Positions 14,852-24,020 of a DNA stretch of 64,000 nucleotides are shown here, piece by piece. A model generated the notes under the pieces. It did not search any database and was not told the DNA's origin. It was given only the letters and a program-made list of their open reading frames with translations. The stretch's first letter is position 1. Every line of letters starts with the position of its first letter. The DNA is taken from assembly GCF_040760005.1 (NCBI RefSeq), contig NZ_CP099760.1, positions 3,839,501-3,903,500 on the forward strand, read 5' to 3'. Position numbers and translations under genes: made by a program. The stretch comes from Pseudomonas sp. stari2 (GTDB lineage Bacteria > Pseudomonadota > Gammaproteobacteria > Pseudomonadales > Pseudomonadaceae).

Positions 14852-15904
14852 TCACCCCTCCACCGGACAGGCAGGCTGCTGTTGGGTGATGCAGTGCACA
14901 CCGCCGCCGCCATGGGCCAGATGATTGATCCGTACCGGCACCACTTCACGGCCCGGGAACGCCTTGGCCAGGGTTTCTGCCGCGACATGGTCGGCCTCGA
15001 TGCCGTACGCCGGCATGATGATCGCGCCGTTGGCGATGTAGAAATTGGTGTACGAGGCGCAGAACACTTCGGCTTCGGTGTCCACCGCATCGGTGGCTTC
15101 ATACAGCTCGATCAGCTCGAACTTGCGGCCCTGAGCATCGGTGGCCAGTTCCAGAGCACGGCGGTTTTCCCGCACGACTTCGGCGTACACCGAGCTGCGA
15201 TCGTGAGTGGCATCCACCAGTAAAACGCCGGGACGGGCGAAGGCGCAGACGCCATCGACGTGGCCGTCGGTCATGTCGCCGGTAACGTAATCCGGATCAC
15301 CCGGCAGCCAGATGGTTTTCTTCACGCCGAGCAGGCGGCTGAAGATCTCCTCCATCTCGGACTTGCTCACGCCGGGGTTGCGATTGGGGTTGAGCAGCAC
15401 CGATTCGGTGGTGATCAACGTGCCCTCGCCGTCCACGTGGATCGCGCCGCCCTCGTTGCTCAGTGCCGTGCCGAAGCACTCGCCCCCCAGATGATTGAGT
15501 ACGCGACGGGCCAGACTCTCGTCCAGTTCGTGGGCAGACTTGCCACCCCACGCGTTGAAGCGCCAGCTCACCCCGGCCAGGCCGTGCTCCGGGTGAACCA
15601 CGAAGCTTGGACCGGAGTCGCGGCACCAGCTGTCGTTGACTGCCAACGGAATCAGCTCGATGTTCGGCCCGCAAAAGGCTTTGGCGCTGGCGATGGCCGA
15701 CGGATCGACGACCATTTTCACCGGCTCGAACCGGGCGATGGCGTTGGCGACGCGGGCGAAATCTTCTTGCACCAACGGCAGGGTCGCGCGCCAGCCCGAC
15801 TCCCACAGGGCCTTGTTGTGAGGCCAGACCATCCAGGTCGCCGCGTGCGTCACCCACTCTGCCGGCATCATCCAACCGCTGTTGTTGTTTTTGTTCTGCT
15901 GCAT
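14852..15904 (-). CDS. aguA: Agmatine deiminase
   Basis: The 350-residue cytosolic enzyme converts agmatine to N-carbamoylputrescine and ammonia. It shows the family landmarks in order: MPAEWVTHAATWMVWPHN, NDSWCRDSGPSFVV, ALSNEGGAIHVDGEGTLITTESVLLNPNRNPG, GDMTDGHVDGVCAF, and the nucleophilic cysteine in GGGGVHCITQQQP near the C-terminus (about 339). It is the first gene of the cluster with aguB, the binding protein and the exported paralogue. It is divergent from a LysR gene that starts 138 bases away, the likely regulator. Confidence 0.95.
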   Translation of the reverse strand: MQQNKNNNSGWMMPAEWVTHAATWMVWPHNKALWESGWRATLPLVQEDFARVANAIARFEPVKMVVDPSAIASAKAFCGPNIELIPLAVNDSWCRDSGPSFVVHPEHGLAGVSWRFNAWGGKSAHELDESLARRVLNHLGGECFGTALSNEGGAIHVDGEGTLITTESVLLNPNRNPGVSKSEMEEIFSRLLGVKKTIWLPGDPDYVTGDMTDGHVDGVCAFARPGVLLVDATHDRSSVYAEVVRENRRALELATDAQGRKFELIELYEATDAVDTEAEVFCASYTNFYIANGAIIMPAYGIEADHVAAETLAKAFPGREVVPVRINHLAHGGGGVHCITQQQPACPVEG

Positions 15905-16041
15905 GGTAAAAAGCCCTTTGAGTTAAGCCATTGTGTTCAATGAAAACAGCCTTGGCGGCGTTGACGTGCATGCTAATGGCGGCCTGACGGGCAAACAAAC
16001 GATGGATTTAGCGGAAAACTGATTAGAGAAACTTATCGATC

Positions 16042-16902
16042 ATGCTGAAACACTGGCCACCCCTCAGCTCGTTGCGCGGCTTCGAAGCCGCCGCAAGGCT
16101 GGGCAGTTTTCACAAAGCCGCCGAGGAACTGAGCCTCACGCAGTCGGCCATCAGCCAGCAGATCCGCAGCCTTGAGGCGTACCTGGAGCAGCCGCTGTTT
16201 TTCCGCAGCGGGCGCAGCGTCAGTCTGACCGACGCAGGTCACGATCTGCTCAGCACCACCCAGGCGATGCTGCAGCAACTGTCGGTGGGGATTCGGCGGC
16301 TGGGGCAATACCAGAAACCCAATCAACTGGTGCTTAACACCACGCCGGCGTTTGCCCGGCATTGGTTATTGCCACGGCTGGGGGATTTCCGCCGTCAGCA
16401 TCCGAATGTGGATCTGTGGATTTTCAGCACCGATGAAGTGCCGGACATGGCGACCCAGACCATCGATCTGGCGGTGCGCGACGACATCAGTTCCCAGGCC
16501 GAATGCAGCTTCAAAGTGCTGCACGCTGATCGACTTTATCCGGCGTGCCATCCGAGCCTGCTGAGCATGCCGAACGCACAGCGGACGACGCTGCACGGCG
16601 AGCGGGAAATGGACTGGAGCCATTGGGCGGTGGAGTCCGGGATCGACGTCGGCCAGCAGGATCAGGGCCTGAACTTCTCCGATCCAGGCCTGTTGCTGGA
16701 CGCTGCCTGCGGTGGGCTCGGCATTGCGCTGGTCAGCCAGTTGCTCAGTCGCAAGGCCCGGGCCGACGGGCTGTTGCAGCCCTTGGTGGACGACACTATT
16801 CGCGGCCCGAACTGGGCGCTGCTGACTCACCGCGACAGCGAAGGCGATCCGATGGCCCGCAGTTTCACCGAGTGGTTGCTGGCGAACCTGAGCGATCAAT
16901 AA
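16042..16902 (+). CDS. LysR-family regulator, GcvA-like, of the agmatine cluster
   Basis: The 286-residue protein has an N-terminal winged helix (about 8-66) with LRGFEAAARLGSFHKAAEELSLTQSAISQQIRSLE and the turn LFFRSGRSVSLTDAG. A LysR substrate domain follows; the TTPAFARHWLLPRLGDFRRQHPNVDL and DLAVRDDI features place it in the GcvA/AmpR-like branch. It is divergent from aguA and is the obvious candidate regulator of aguAB and the genes downstream. The last 38 bases overlap the end of the convergent second LysR gene. No strong ribosome site precedes the ATG. Confidence 0.88.
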   Translation: MLKHWPPLSSLRGFEAAARLGSFHKAAEELSLTQSAISQQIRSLEAYLEQPLFFRSGRSVSLTDAGHDLLSTTQAMLQQLSVGIRRLGQYQKPNQLVLNTTPAFARHWLLPRLGDFRRQHPNVDLWIFSTDEVPDMATQTIDLAVRDDISSQAECSFKVLHADRLYPACHPSLLSMPNAQRTTLHGEREMDWSHWAVESGIDVGQQDQGLNFSDPGLLLDAACGGLGIALVSQLLSRKARADGLLQPLVDDTIRGPNWALLTHRDSEGDPMARSFTEWLLANLSDQ

Positions 16903-17806
16903 CCGGAGCGTGGCGGGCCATCACCTCGGCGATCCAGTCGATGAACACCCGCAGCTTGCGGCTGATGTGGCGGTTCGGCGGGTAGGCAACGTAGAGCGGC
17001 ATCGGATCGAGGCGCCAGTCTTCGAACAGCGGCACCAGATCACCGCTGGCCTCGTGGGCCCTGGACATGTACTTGGGCAACCACAACACGCCCAGCCCCG
17101 CGAGGCCCGCCGACAGGTAGGCATTGCCGTCATCGACGGCCAGCACGTGGCGGCCCTTGATCTGCAGATCTTCGTGTTCGTTGTGCAGGGCATACGGCAC
17201 CGGTTTGCCGGTGCGTGCCCAGAGGAAACCGACCACCCGGTGATGGCTGTCTTCCAGCTCCCGGGGATGCGCCGGGGTGCCGGCGCGGGCCAGGTAACTC
17301 GGCGCGGCGTACACGCCAAGTTGAAGATCCGCCACCTTCCGGGCCATCAGCGACTGATCCCGTAGCTCCCCGCCACGCAACACGCAGTCAACGTTTTCAT
17401 CAATGATGTCGACGATCCGGTCGCTGACGCCCATGTCGATCTGGATTTCCGGGTAACGCGCACAAAACTCGGGCAGCGCCGGCACCAGAATCAGATTGGC
17501 CAGAGGGCTCGGCACATCGACCCGCAAGCGACCCTTGGGCTGCGCCGCCGCGCCAGGAAGACTGGTTTCGGCATCGTCCATGTCCGCCAGCAGCTTGATC
17601 ACCCGCTCGTAGTAAGCCGCGCCGTCCGCCGTGGCGTTGACCTTGCGCGTGGTGCGATTGAGCAACTTGACCCGCAGGCGTGCCTCCAGTTGCTGAATGA
17701 GCTGGGTCACGGTGGTCTTGCTCATGTGCAGGGTCTCGGCAGCCTTGGTGAAACTGCCCGCCTCCACCACCCGTGCGAAGGCCTGCATCGCGTCAAAGCG
17801 GTCCAT
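16865..17806 (-). CDS. LysR-family regulator, divergent from RidA gene
   Basis: The ATG at 17806 (MDRFDAMQAFARVVEAGSFTKAAETLHMSKTTVTQLIQQLE) has a GAGG site 6 bases upstream; the TTG two codons earlier is less likely. The 313-residue protein has the CrgA/PtxR-like layout: helix-turn-helix (about 1-60), then VNATADGAAYYERV and a ligand domain (about 90-300) with RLRVDVPSPLANLILVPALPEF. It is divergent from a RidA-family gene 134 bases away, its probable target. The 3' end overlaps the aguA-side LysR gene by 38 bases in convergent orientation. Confidence 0.88.
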   Translation of the reverse strand: MDRFDAMQAFARVVEAGSFTKAAETLHMSKTTVTQLIQQLEARLRVKLLNRTTRKVNATADGAAYYERVIKLLADMDDAETSLPGAAAQPKGRLRVDVPSPLANLILVPALPEFCARYPEIQIDMGVSDRIVDIIDENVDCVLRGGELRDQSLMARKVADLQLGVYAAPSYLARAGTPAHPRELEDSHHRVVGFLWARTGKPVPYALHNEHEDLQIKGRHVLAVDDGNAYLSAGLAGLGVLWLPKYMSRAHEASGDLVPLFEDWRLDPMPLYVAYPPNRHISRKLRVFIDWIAEVMARHAPVIDRSGSPATTR

Positions 17807-17939
17807 ATTCAACCTCTAATGGCGGCTCGATTGTTTGGAATTTGCAAACAGTGATCGCCAAGGTTGCGCGTTTATCGCGTCGACGCAAGTCCCTAGAGTT
17901 ACTCCATCACAGGTTTCAAACCATTGAAGGAGACACCCC

Positions 17940-18347
17940 ATGCCCCATGCCCAGCCAAAACGCGACGTGGTTTTCCCGCCCGGACGCCATGCCCTCTACG
18001 AGCGCAATCGCTATTCGCCGGCGGTTCGCTCCAACGGTTTTCTGTTCGTCTCAGGGCAAGTCGGCAGTCTTGAGGACGGCTCGCCCGAGCAGGATCTGAA
18101 GCAGCAGGTGCGACTGGCTTTCACCAACCTGAATTCGATTCTCGGCGCAGCCGGTGGCAGCTTCGATGACGTGGTGGACGTGACCGTGTTCATTGTCGAC
18201 CCGCAATCGACCTTCGAAACCATCTGGGAAGTGGTGCCCGAGTTCTGGGGCGAGGCGCCGTATCCGACCATTACGGCGGTCGGCGTGACGTGGCTTTACG
18301 GGTTTCAATTCGAGATCAAGGTGATTGCCAAAGTGCCGGAGGCGTAA
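17940..18347 (+). CDS. RidA-family protein
   Basis: The 135-residue protein has GGAG 8 bases before the ATG. Core motifs are YSPAVRSNGFLFVSGQVGSLEDGSPEQDLKQQVRLAFTNLNSILGAAGGSFDDVVDVTVF and YPTITAVGVTWLYGFQFEIKVIAKV. The arginine of the canonical RidA active site is replaced around ITAVGVTWL, so it is not a standard 2-aminoacrylate deaminase. It pairs with the divergent LysR gene, a common arrangement for stress- or catabolism-linked Rid proteins. Confidence 0.85.
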   Translation: MPHAQPKRDVVFPPGRHALYERNRYSPAVRSNGFLFVSGQVGSLEDGSPEQDLKQQVRLAFTNLNSILGAAGGSFDDVVDVTVFIVDPQSTFETIWEVVPEFWGEAPYPTITAVGVTWLYGFQFEIKVIAKVPEA

Positions 18348-18437
18348 GTCGGTGCGCAGGGAGCGCTCACACTTTTGCAACACACTCGGGAGCGTAATCC
18401 GCCAGACTTTTCCCCGAACTCCCGAGAACGAGTAAGC

Positions 18438-18944
18438 ATGAACATTACGATCCGCAACGAACGCCCTGAAGACATCAGTGCCATCGCCCGAATCACCGAG
18501 GCCGCGTTCCAGCACGAAGAACACTCCAGCCACACCGAACAATTCATCGTCAACGCGTTGCGCCGCGCCGGTCAGCTCAGCGTTTCACTGGTGGCGGTGG
18601 AGAACGACACGGTGGTCGGCCATGTCGCCATTTCACCGGTCACGATTTCCTCCGGAACACAGGACTGGTACGGCCTCGGCCCGATCTCCGTGTGCCCGAC
18701 CCGCCAGCAGCAAGGCATCGGCTCGGCACTGATGAAAGCCTCGCTGGCGGAGTTGCAGCGTATCGGTGGTGTTGGTTGCGTGGTGCTTGGCGATCCGGGC
18801 TACTACGGCCGCTTCGGCTTCAAGGCCCATGCAGGCCTGGAACTGCCAGGGATTCCGGAGGAGTACTTTCAGGCGTTGTCGTTTGGCGGCGAGTTGCCGG
18901 TGGGTACCGTCAAGTATCACGAGGCTTTCGACGCTACTGCATAA
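18438..18944 (+). CDS. GNAT-family N-acetyltransferase (YhbS-like)
   Basis: The 168-residue protein starts at 18438 (MNITIRNERPEDISAIARITEAAF), 90 bases after the RidA gene. It shows the GNAT fold: VENDTVVGHVAISPVTI strand, the acetyl-CoA-binding motif A with LGPISVCPTRQQQGIGSALMKASL (Q/R-x-x-G-I/G), and the YhbS-type GCVVLGDPGYYGRFGFKA. The acceptor substrate is unknown. The longer frame starting at 18375 has no support from the fold. Confidence 0.88.
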   Translation: MNITIRNERPEDISAIARITEAAFQHEEHSSHTEQFIVNALRRAGQLSVSLVAVENDTVVGHVAISPVTISSGTQDWYGLGPISVCPTRQQQGIGSALMKASLAELQRIGGVGCVVLGDPGYYGRFGFKAHAGLELPGIPEEYFQALSFGGELPVGTVKYHEAFDATA

Positions 18945-18948
18945 AAAC

Positions 18949-19020
18949 CAAAAGGGGACATAACCAAAAGGGGACAGATTTATTAAATCAAATAAATCTG
19001 TCCCCTTTGTCCCCTTTTAA
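18949..19020. repeat. Nested inverted repeat with AAAAGGGGACAGATTTATT arms
   Basis: The left arm has two copies of AAAAGGGGACA (18949-18959 and 18965-18975 approximately); the second continues as GATTTATT. After a 6-base centre the right arm reads AATAAATCTGTCCCC and is followed by a second TGTCCCCTTTT. Both the inner and outer arms can pair, giving a long hairpin ending in TTTTAA, so it may also terminate transcription. This AGGGGACAGATTTATT sequence is a widespread bacterial repeat often seen near REP-associated (RAYT) transposases. No transposase is present here, so it looks like a mobilised copy. Confidence 0.75.
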
Positions 19021-19137
19021 GATCGCGGCCTCCACCTTCCGGACAAGCCTGCCCGTCGCAATAATCTGTAAACTCTCCCCTCTTTCACCGCCCTCTCATC
19101 CTGGCGGCCATCACCTCTTTATATTGCGGAGTCAGCC

Positions 19138-20382
19138 TTGCGTCTGTTTCACACCTCCGACTGGCACCTTGGGCAGAACCTGCACGGCCAGGAGCGCGAT
19201 TTCGAGCACGCCTGTTTTCTCGAGTGGCTGCTGCGCCAATTGAAGCTGGCGCAGCCGGACGTGCTGCTGATCGCTGGCGACATTTTTGACACGGTGAACC
19301 CGCCGGTCAAAGCTCAGGAACGCCTCTACGACTTCATCGTCAGCGCCCACGAGCAGCAGCCGTTGCTGACCATCGTGATGATCGCCGGCAACCACGACTC
19401 CGGCTCGCGGATCGAACTGCCCGCACCGTTGATGCGGCGTTTGCGCACCCATGCGTTGGGCCGGGTGTTGTGGCTGGATGACGGCCAGCTCGATTCGGAA
19501 CGTCTGTTGTTGCCGCTGCCGGATGCGTCCGGCGAGATCGCCGCGTGGTGCCTGGCGCTGCCGTTTCTGCGGCCTGCCGAGGTGACTGGCGCGCATCTGG
19601 GTGACAACTATCTGCGCGGCATTGGCCAGGTGCATGAATGGCTGATCGAAGCGGCCAACGCCAAGCGCCAGCCGGGTCAGGCACTGGTCGCCATCAGCCA
19701 TGCACACATGGCCGGTGGGTCGGTATCGGAAGACTCCGAACGCAGCCTGATCATCGGCAACGCCGAAGCCCTGCCTGCCAGTCTGTTCGGGCCGAGCATC
19801 AGCTACGTCGCCCTCGGCCATTTGCACAAGCCGCAGAAGGTCAATGGCGAAGAACGGATTCGCTACAGCGGCTCGCCGATCCCGTTGTCGTTTTCCGAAA
19901 TCAGTTATCAGCATCAGGTGCTCGACGTCGTTCTGGACGGCGAAACCCTGGTCAGCGTCGAGCCAATGCTGATCCCCCGCTCCGTCAATCTGCAACGCCT
20001 CGGTCCTGCGCCGCTGGCGGAAATCCTGCTGCAACTGGCCGACCTGCCGAACATCGACCTGCTGGCCGAAACCCAGCGCCAGCCGTGGCTGGAAGTGCGC
20101 GTGACCCTCGACGAGCCGCAACCGGATCTGCGCCATCAGGTCGAAAGCTCCCTGCAAGGCAAGGCCGTGCGACTGGTGCGAATCTCCGCCGAATACGCTG
20201 GCAATCGTGGCGCTGACGGCGTCGAGGACGGCGGCCCTCTGATCGAGCTGGACCAACTCACGCCGCAGGAATTGTTCCGCCGCGCCTGGCTCGACAATTA
20301 TGGCAACGAGGTCGACGAGCAGACCCTCAAGGACTTCGCCACGCTGCTGCAGGACGTACAAATGGAGGGCGAGCAGCCATGA
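19138..20382 (+). CDS. sbcD: Exonuclease subunit SbcD
   Basis: The 414-residue protein starts at TTG 19138 with GCGGAG upstream; the first residues (M)RLFHTSDWHLGQNL align with the E. coli SbcD start. Mre11-type phosphodiesterase motifs are all visible: HTSDWHLG, LLIAGDIFDT, MIAGNHDSG, ISHAHMAGG and VALGHLHKPQ, which bind two Mn ions. The capping domain and C-terminal region follow (about 260-414). With SbcC it forms the double-strand nuclease that opens hairpin and protein-blocked DNA ends. It overlaps sbcC by 4 bases. A palindromic repeat lies about 120 bases upstream of its start. Confidence 0.96.
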   Translation: MRLFHTSDWHLGQNLHGQERDFEHACFLEWLLRQLKLAQPDVLLIAGDIFDTVNPPVKAQERLYDFIVSAHEQQPLLTIVMIAGNHDSGSRIELPAPLMRRLRTHALGRVLWLDDGQLDSERLLLPLPDASGEIAAWCLALPFLRPAEVTGAHLGDNYLRGIGQVHEWLIEAANAKRQPGQALVAISHAHMAGGSVSEDSERSLIIGNAEALPASLFGPSISYVALGHLHKPQKVNGEERIRYSGSPIPLSFSEISYQHQVLDVVLDGETLVSVEPMLIPRSVNLQRLGPAPLAEILLQLADLPNIDLLAETQRQPWLEVRVTLDEPQPDLRHQVESSLQGKAVRLVRISAEYAGNRGADGVEDGGPLIELDQLTPQELFRRAWLDNYGNEVDEQTLKDFATLLQDVQMEGEQP

Positions 20383-23300
20383 AGATTCTCGCCATTCGTT
20401 TGAAGAACCTTGCCTCGCTAGCCGGCCCGTTCGAGATCGATTTCACCGCCGAACCGCTGGCCAGTGCCGGTCTGTTCGCCATCACCGGCCCCACCGGTGC
20501 CGGCAAAAGTACCTTGCTCGATGCCTTGTGCCTGGCGCTGTTCGGCGCTGTGCCGCGTCTGAACAACACCGGGCGTGACGCCAAGGTCCCGGACGCCGAC
20601 GGTGAAATCGCCACCGGCGACCCGCGTACCCTGCTGCGTCGTGGTACAGGCGAAGGGTTTGCCGAAGTGGATTTTGTCGGTGTCGATGGCCGCCGCTATC
20701 GCGCTCGCTGGGAAGCCAACCGCGCCCGGGAAAAGGCTGGCGGCAAGTTGCAGACCAGCCGCCAGAGCCTGCGCGACATCGATCAGGATCAACTGCTCGC
20801 CAGCCAGAAAGGCGAGTACAAGGTTCAGCTCGAAGCCGCGCTGGGCCTGAACTTCGAACAGTTCACCCGCGCCGTGCTGCTGGCCCAGAGTGAGTTCAGT
20901 GCGTTCCTCAAGGCCGATGACAACGACCGCAGCGAACTGCTGGAAAAACTCACCGACACGGCGCTCTACACCCGCCTCGGCCGCCGCGCGTTCGACAAGA
21001 CCAAAGAGGCTCGCGAAGCCCACAAGCAGCTGCAGGATCAGGCTACCGGCGTGACCCCGCTGCCGCCCGAGGCCCGTGCCGAACTCGACGAACGCTTCAA
21101 CGCTGCCCAGCAGCAATTGAAGTTGCAGCAGGCGCAGCTCAAACAGATCGAGCAACAGCACGACTGGCTCAAGGAACTGCTGCGACTGCAAGACTCGCAA
21201 CAAGCCGCCGCCGAACAGCTGCGCAGCGCCGAGCACGAGCGAGAGTCGCTGGCCGGTGAGCGTCTGAAGCTCACCCGCCTGGAACAGCTCGCCCCGCAAC
21301 GGCACCAGTTCGCCCGTAAAACCGAACTGGATGCACAGCTGACGCCACTCGCTGCGCAGATCCACGCGCACACCCAACAGCAAGGCGAACTGGCTGAGCG
21401 CCAGACGCGACTGGAACAGGATCTCGCCGCAGCGCAGATCGCCCTGACCCAGGCGCAAGCGCAGCAAAGCGAAAGCGCACCGCTGTTGCGTCAGGCCTTC
21501 GAAGAGCAAAGCACCCTCGCCCGCCTCGCCAAGGATGTCGCGTCCGGCACCGAAGCGAAGCAATCCGCCGAACAAGCCTGCACCCAGGGCCAGAGCACAA
21601 TCCAGACCTTGCTCGATCAGCAGAAACAGGTCGCCGAACGCTTGCAGCGCATTGCCGCCGATCTTGAGCAGAGCGCTCAATTGGCACCGTTGAGCGAAGC
21701 CTGGAATGCCTACCGCGACCGCTTGCAGCAACTGATGCTGATCGGCAACCGGTTGAACAAGGGCGAGAGCGAACTGGCGAATCTCCAACAGAACGCCGCC
21801 CGAGCAACCGAAGAACTCGCCACACAAAAGCAGCAGCTGGAAGTGCTGTTCAAGGAGGCTGGCGCGGAGCCGGACGCCGTCGCCGAGCAGATCGGCATCC
21901 TCGGCACCCTGCTACAGGACAACCGCAAACAACTGCGCGCGGTAGAAGACCTGGCGCGCCTGTGGGCCAGTCAGCAGGACCTGGACAAGCGCAGTGCCGA
22001 GTTGCAACAGCGTCAGCTCGATGCGCAACAGGAGCGCGAGCGCCTGACCCAGGACGGGGTGAAAACCAAATCTGAACTGATCGTCGCCGAACAGACCTTC
22101 AACGTCACCCGTGAACTGCTCGAACGTCAGCGTCTGGCCCGCAGTGCCAGCGTCGAAGAGCTGCGTGCGCAGTTGCAGGACGACCAGCCGTGCCCGGTCT
22201 GCGGCAGCAACGAACATCCATATCACCAGCCGGAAGCTCTTCTGCAAAGCCTCGGCCGTCACGATGAAAGCGAGCAGGCCAGCGCGCAGCAAGCGGTCGA
22301 TCAACTGAAGGAAAAACTCACCGAACTGCGTACCAGCGTCGGTGGCGTGATTGCCCAACAGAAAGAGTTGCTGCAACAGCAGGAACAACTGGCGGCACAA
22401 CAGCAAGCACTGACGCCGAGCATCGAGTCTCATCCGCTGGCCGCGCAATTATTGAATCAGGACAGCGACAAGCGCGCGGCCTGGCTGACGCGCCAGAACG
22501 ATCAACTGAACCAGAGCATCACCCAGGACGAACAGCGCCAGACCGCCCTGCTTACCTTGCAAAAGGACGCGGCGCGTCTGACCCAGCAATTGCGTCACGC
22601 TGAAACCGCACACCAGCAAGCAACGCAGCACCTGAGCAATCAGCAGCGCGAGTTGAGCGCTGACCGTCAACGTCTGGACGAAGAGCTCGCAGCCTTCGCC
22701 ACACTGCTGCCCTCCGAGACGCACGAAGCCCTGCGCGCCGAACCGGCCGCGACCTTCATGCAGCTTGACCGGCAGATCGCCGAGCGTCTGGCGCAAGTTG
22801 ATCAGCAAAAAGACGAACTGGCCGAACAGCAACAACGCCAGCAGACGCTTGAGAAGGAACAGGATCGCCAGCAAAGCCGCGTGCAGCAACTGCAAAACGC
22901 TGAACAGCAGCTCAACGCACTGACCGCTCAGCAACAGGCCAGCCAGGAGAAACTGGCGCAATTGCTGGGCGCTCACAACTGCGCCGAACACTGGCAGCAG
23001 CAGCTGGAGCAGGCTGTGGAACAGGCGCGCAACGCCGAATCCACCAAGACTCAGGCGCTGCAAGCCGTACGCACGCAGCTTGTGCAAATCGCCGCCGAAC
23101 TCAAAGCGCAGCAGGAGCGTTTGCAGGCGCTGGAAACCGAAGATCGCGATCTGGCCGGCAAAATTGCCGACTGGCGCGCTCGTCACCCGGAACTGGATGA
23201 CGGCGGTCTCGAAGATCTGTTGCGGGTCGACGACGCGCAGGTCGGCGAGCTGCGCGAGCGTTTGCAGCGCAACGAAAAGGCCCTGGAACACGCCAAAGTG

Positions 23301-24020
23301 CTGTTGCAGGAGCGCGATCGCCAGTTGCTTGAACATCAGGCACAACACAACGGCGACCTCGAAGCCGAGCAACTTGTCACTGCCCTCGCCGACCTGCAGA
23401 ACCAGTGCGGCGTCAGTGAACAGCTCTGTGCCGAACTGCGTGCCGAGCAAGTCGAAGATCAGCGACGGCAGAACGCCAACGCCGCACTGGCGCAGCAGAT
23501 CGCCGACGCCTATGCCGAGTATCAGCGCTGGGCGCGCCTCAATGCCTTGATCGGTTCGGCCACCGGCGACACCTTCCGCAAGATCGCCCAGGCCTACAAC
23601 CTCGACCTGCTGGTGCATCACGCCAACGCGCAACTGCGCCAACTGGTCAAACGCTATCGCCTCAAGCGGGGCGGCAGCATGCTCGGCCTGCTGGTGATGG
23701 ACACCGAGATGGGCGATGAACTGCGCTCGGTGCATTCGCTGTCCGGCGGCGAGACCTTCCTGGTGTCGCTGGCCCTTGCATTGGGTCTGGCATCGATGGC
23801 ATCGAGCACGCTGAAGATTGAATCGCTGTTCATCGACGAAGGCTTTGGCAGCCTCGATCCGGAGTCCCTGCAACTGGCCATGGACGCCCTCGACGGTTTG
23901 CAGGCTCAGGGTCGCAAAGTCGCGGTAATTTCCCACGTGCAGGAAATGCACGAGCGGATTCCGGTACAGATTCAGGTACAGCGCCAGGGCAATGGTTTGA
24001 GCACACTGGAGGTGAAATGA
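20379..24020 (+). CDS. sbcC: Exonuclease subunit SbcC (SMC-like ATPase)
   Basis: The 1213-residue SMC/Rad50-type protein has Walker A GPTGAGKST (about 34-42), a long N-terminal coiled coil rich in Q, E and A, and the zinc hook CPVC at about residues 605-608. A returning coiled coil leads to a C-terminal ATPase lobe with the signature LSGGETFLVSLALALG, Walker B SLFIDEGFGSLD and the D-loop. It ties two SbcD nucleases and tethers DNA ends. Translation is coupled to sbcD (ATGA) and to the following GST (ATGA). Confidence 0.96.
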   Translation: MKILAIRLKNLASLAGPFEIDFTAEPLASAGLFAITGPTGAGKSTLLDALCLALFGAVPRLNNTGRDAKVPDADGEIATGDPRTLLRRGTGEGFAEVDFVGVDGRRYRARWEANRAREKAGGKLQTSRQSLRDIDQDQLLASQKGEYKVQLEAALGLNFEQFTRAVLLAQSEFSAFLKADDNDRSELLEKLTDTALYTRLGRRAFDKTKEAREAHKQLQDQATGVTPLPPEARAELDERFNAAQQQLKLQQAQLKQIEQQHDWLKELLRLQDSQQAAAEQLRSAEHERESLAGERLKLTRLEQLAPQRHQFARKTELDAQLTPLAAQIHAHTQQQGELAERQTRLEQDLAAAQIALTQAQAQQSESAPLLRQAFEEQSTLARLAKDVASGTEAKQSAEQACTQGQSTIQTLLDQQKQVAERLQRIAADLEQSAQLAPLSEAWNAYRDRLQQLMLIGNRLNKGESELANLQQNAARATEELATQKQQLEVLFKEAGAEPDAVAEQIGILGTLLQDNRKQLRAVEDLARLWASQQDLDKRSAELQQRQLDAQQERERLTQDGVKTKSELIVAEQTFNVTRELLERQRLARSASVEELRAQLQDDQPCPVCGSNEHPYHQPEALLQSLGRHDESEQASAQQAVDQLKEKLTELRTSVGGVIAQQKELLQQQEQLAAQQQALTPSIESHPLAAQLLNQDSDKRAAWLTRQNDQLNQSITQDEQRQTALLTLQKDAARLTQQLRHAETAHQQATQHLSNQQRELSADRQRLDEELAAFATLLPSETHEALRAEPAATFMQLDRQIAERLAQVDQQKDELAEQQQRQQTLEKEQDRQQSRVQQLQNAEQQLNALTAQQQASQEKLAQLLGAHNCAEHWQQQLEQAVEQARNAESTKTQALQAVRTQLVQIAAELKAQQERLQALETEDRDLAGKIADWRARHPELDDGGLEDLLRVDDAQVGELRERLQRNEKALEHAKVLLQERDRQLLEHQAQHNGDLEAEQLVTALADLQNQCGVSEQLCAELRAEQVEDQRRQNANAALAQQIADAYAEYQRWARLNALIGSATGDTFRKIAQAYNLDLLVHHANAQLRQLVKRYRLKRGGSMLGLLVMDTEMGDELRSVHSLSGGETFLVSLALALGLASMASSTLKIESLFIDEGFGSLDPESLQLAMDALDGLQAQGRKVAVISHVQEMHERIPVQIQVQRQGNGLSTLEVK

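Noticed and set aside
22449..23951. 500-codon minus-strand frame inside sbcC
   Set aside because: It is the mirror of the Q/E/A-rich coiled coil of SbcC and reads as Leu-rich nonsense.
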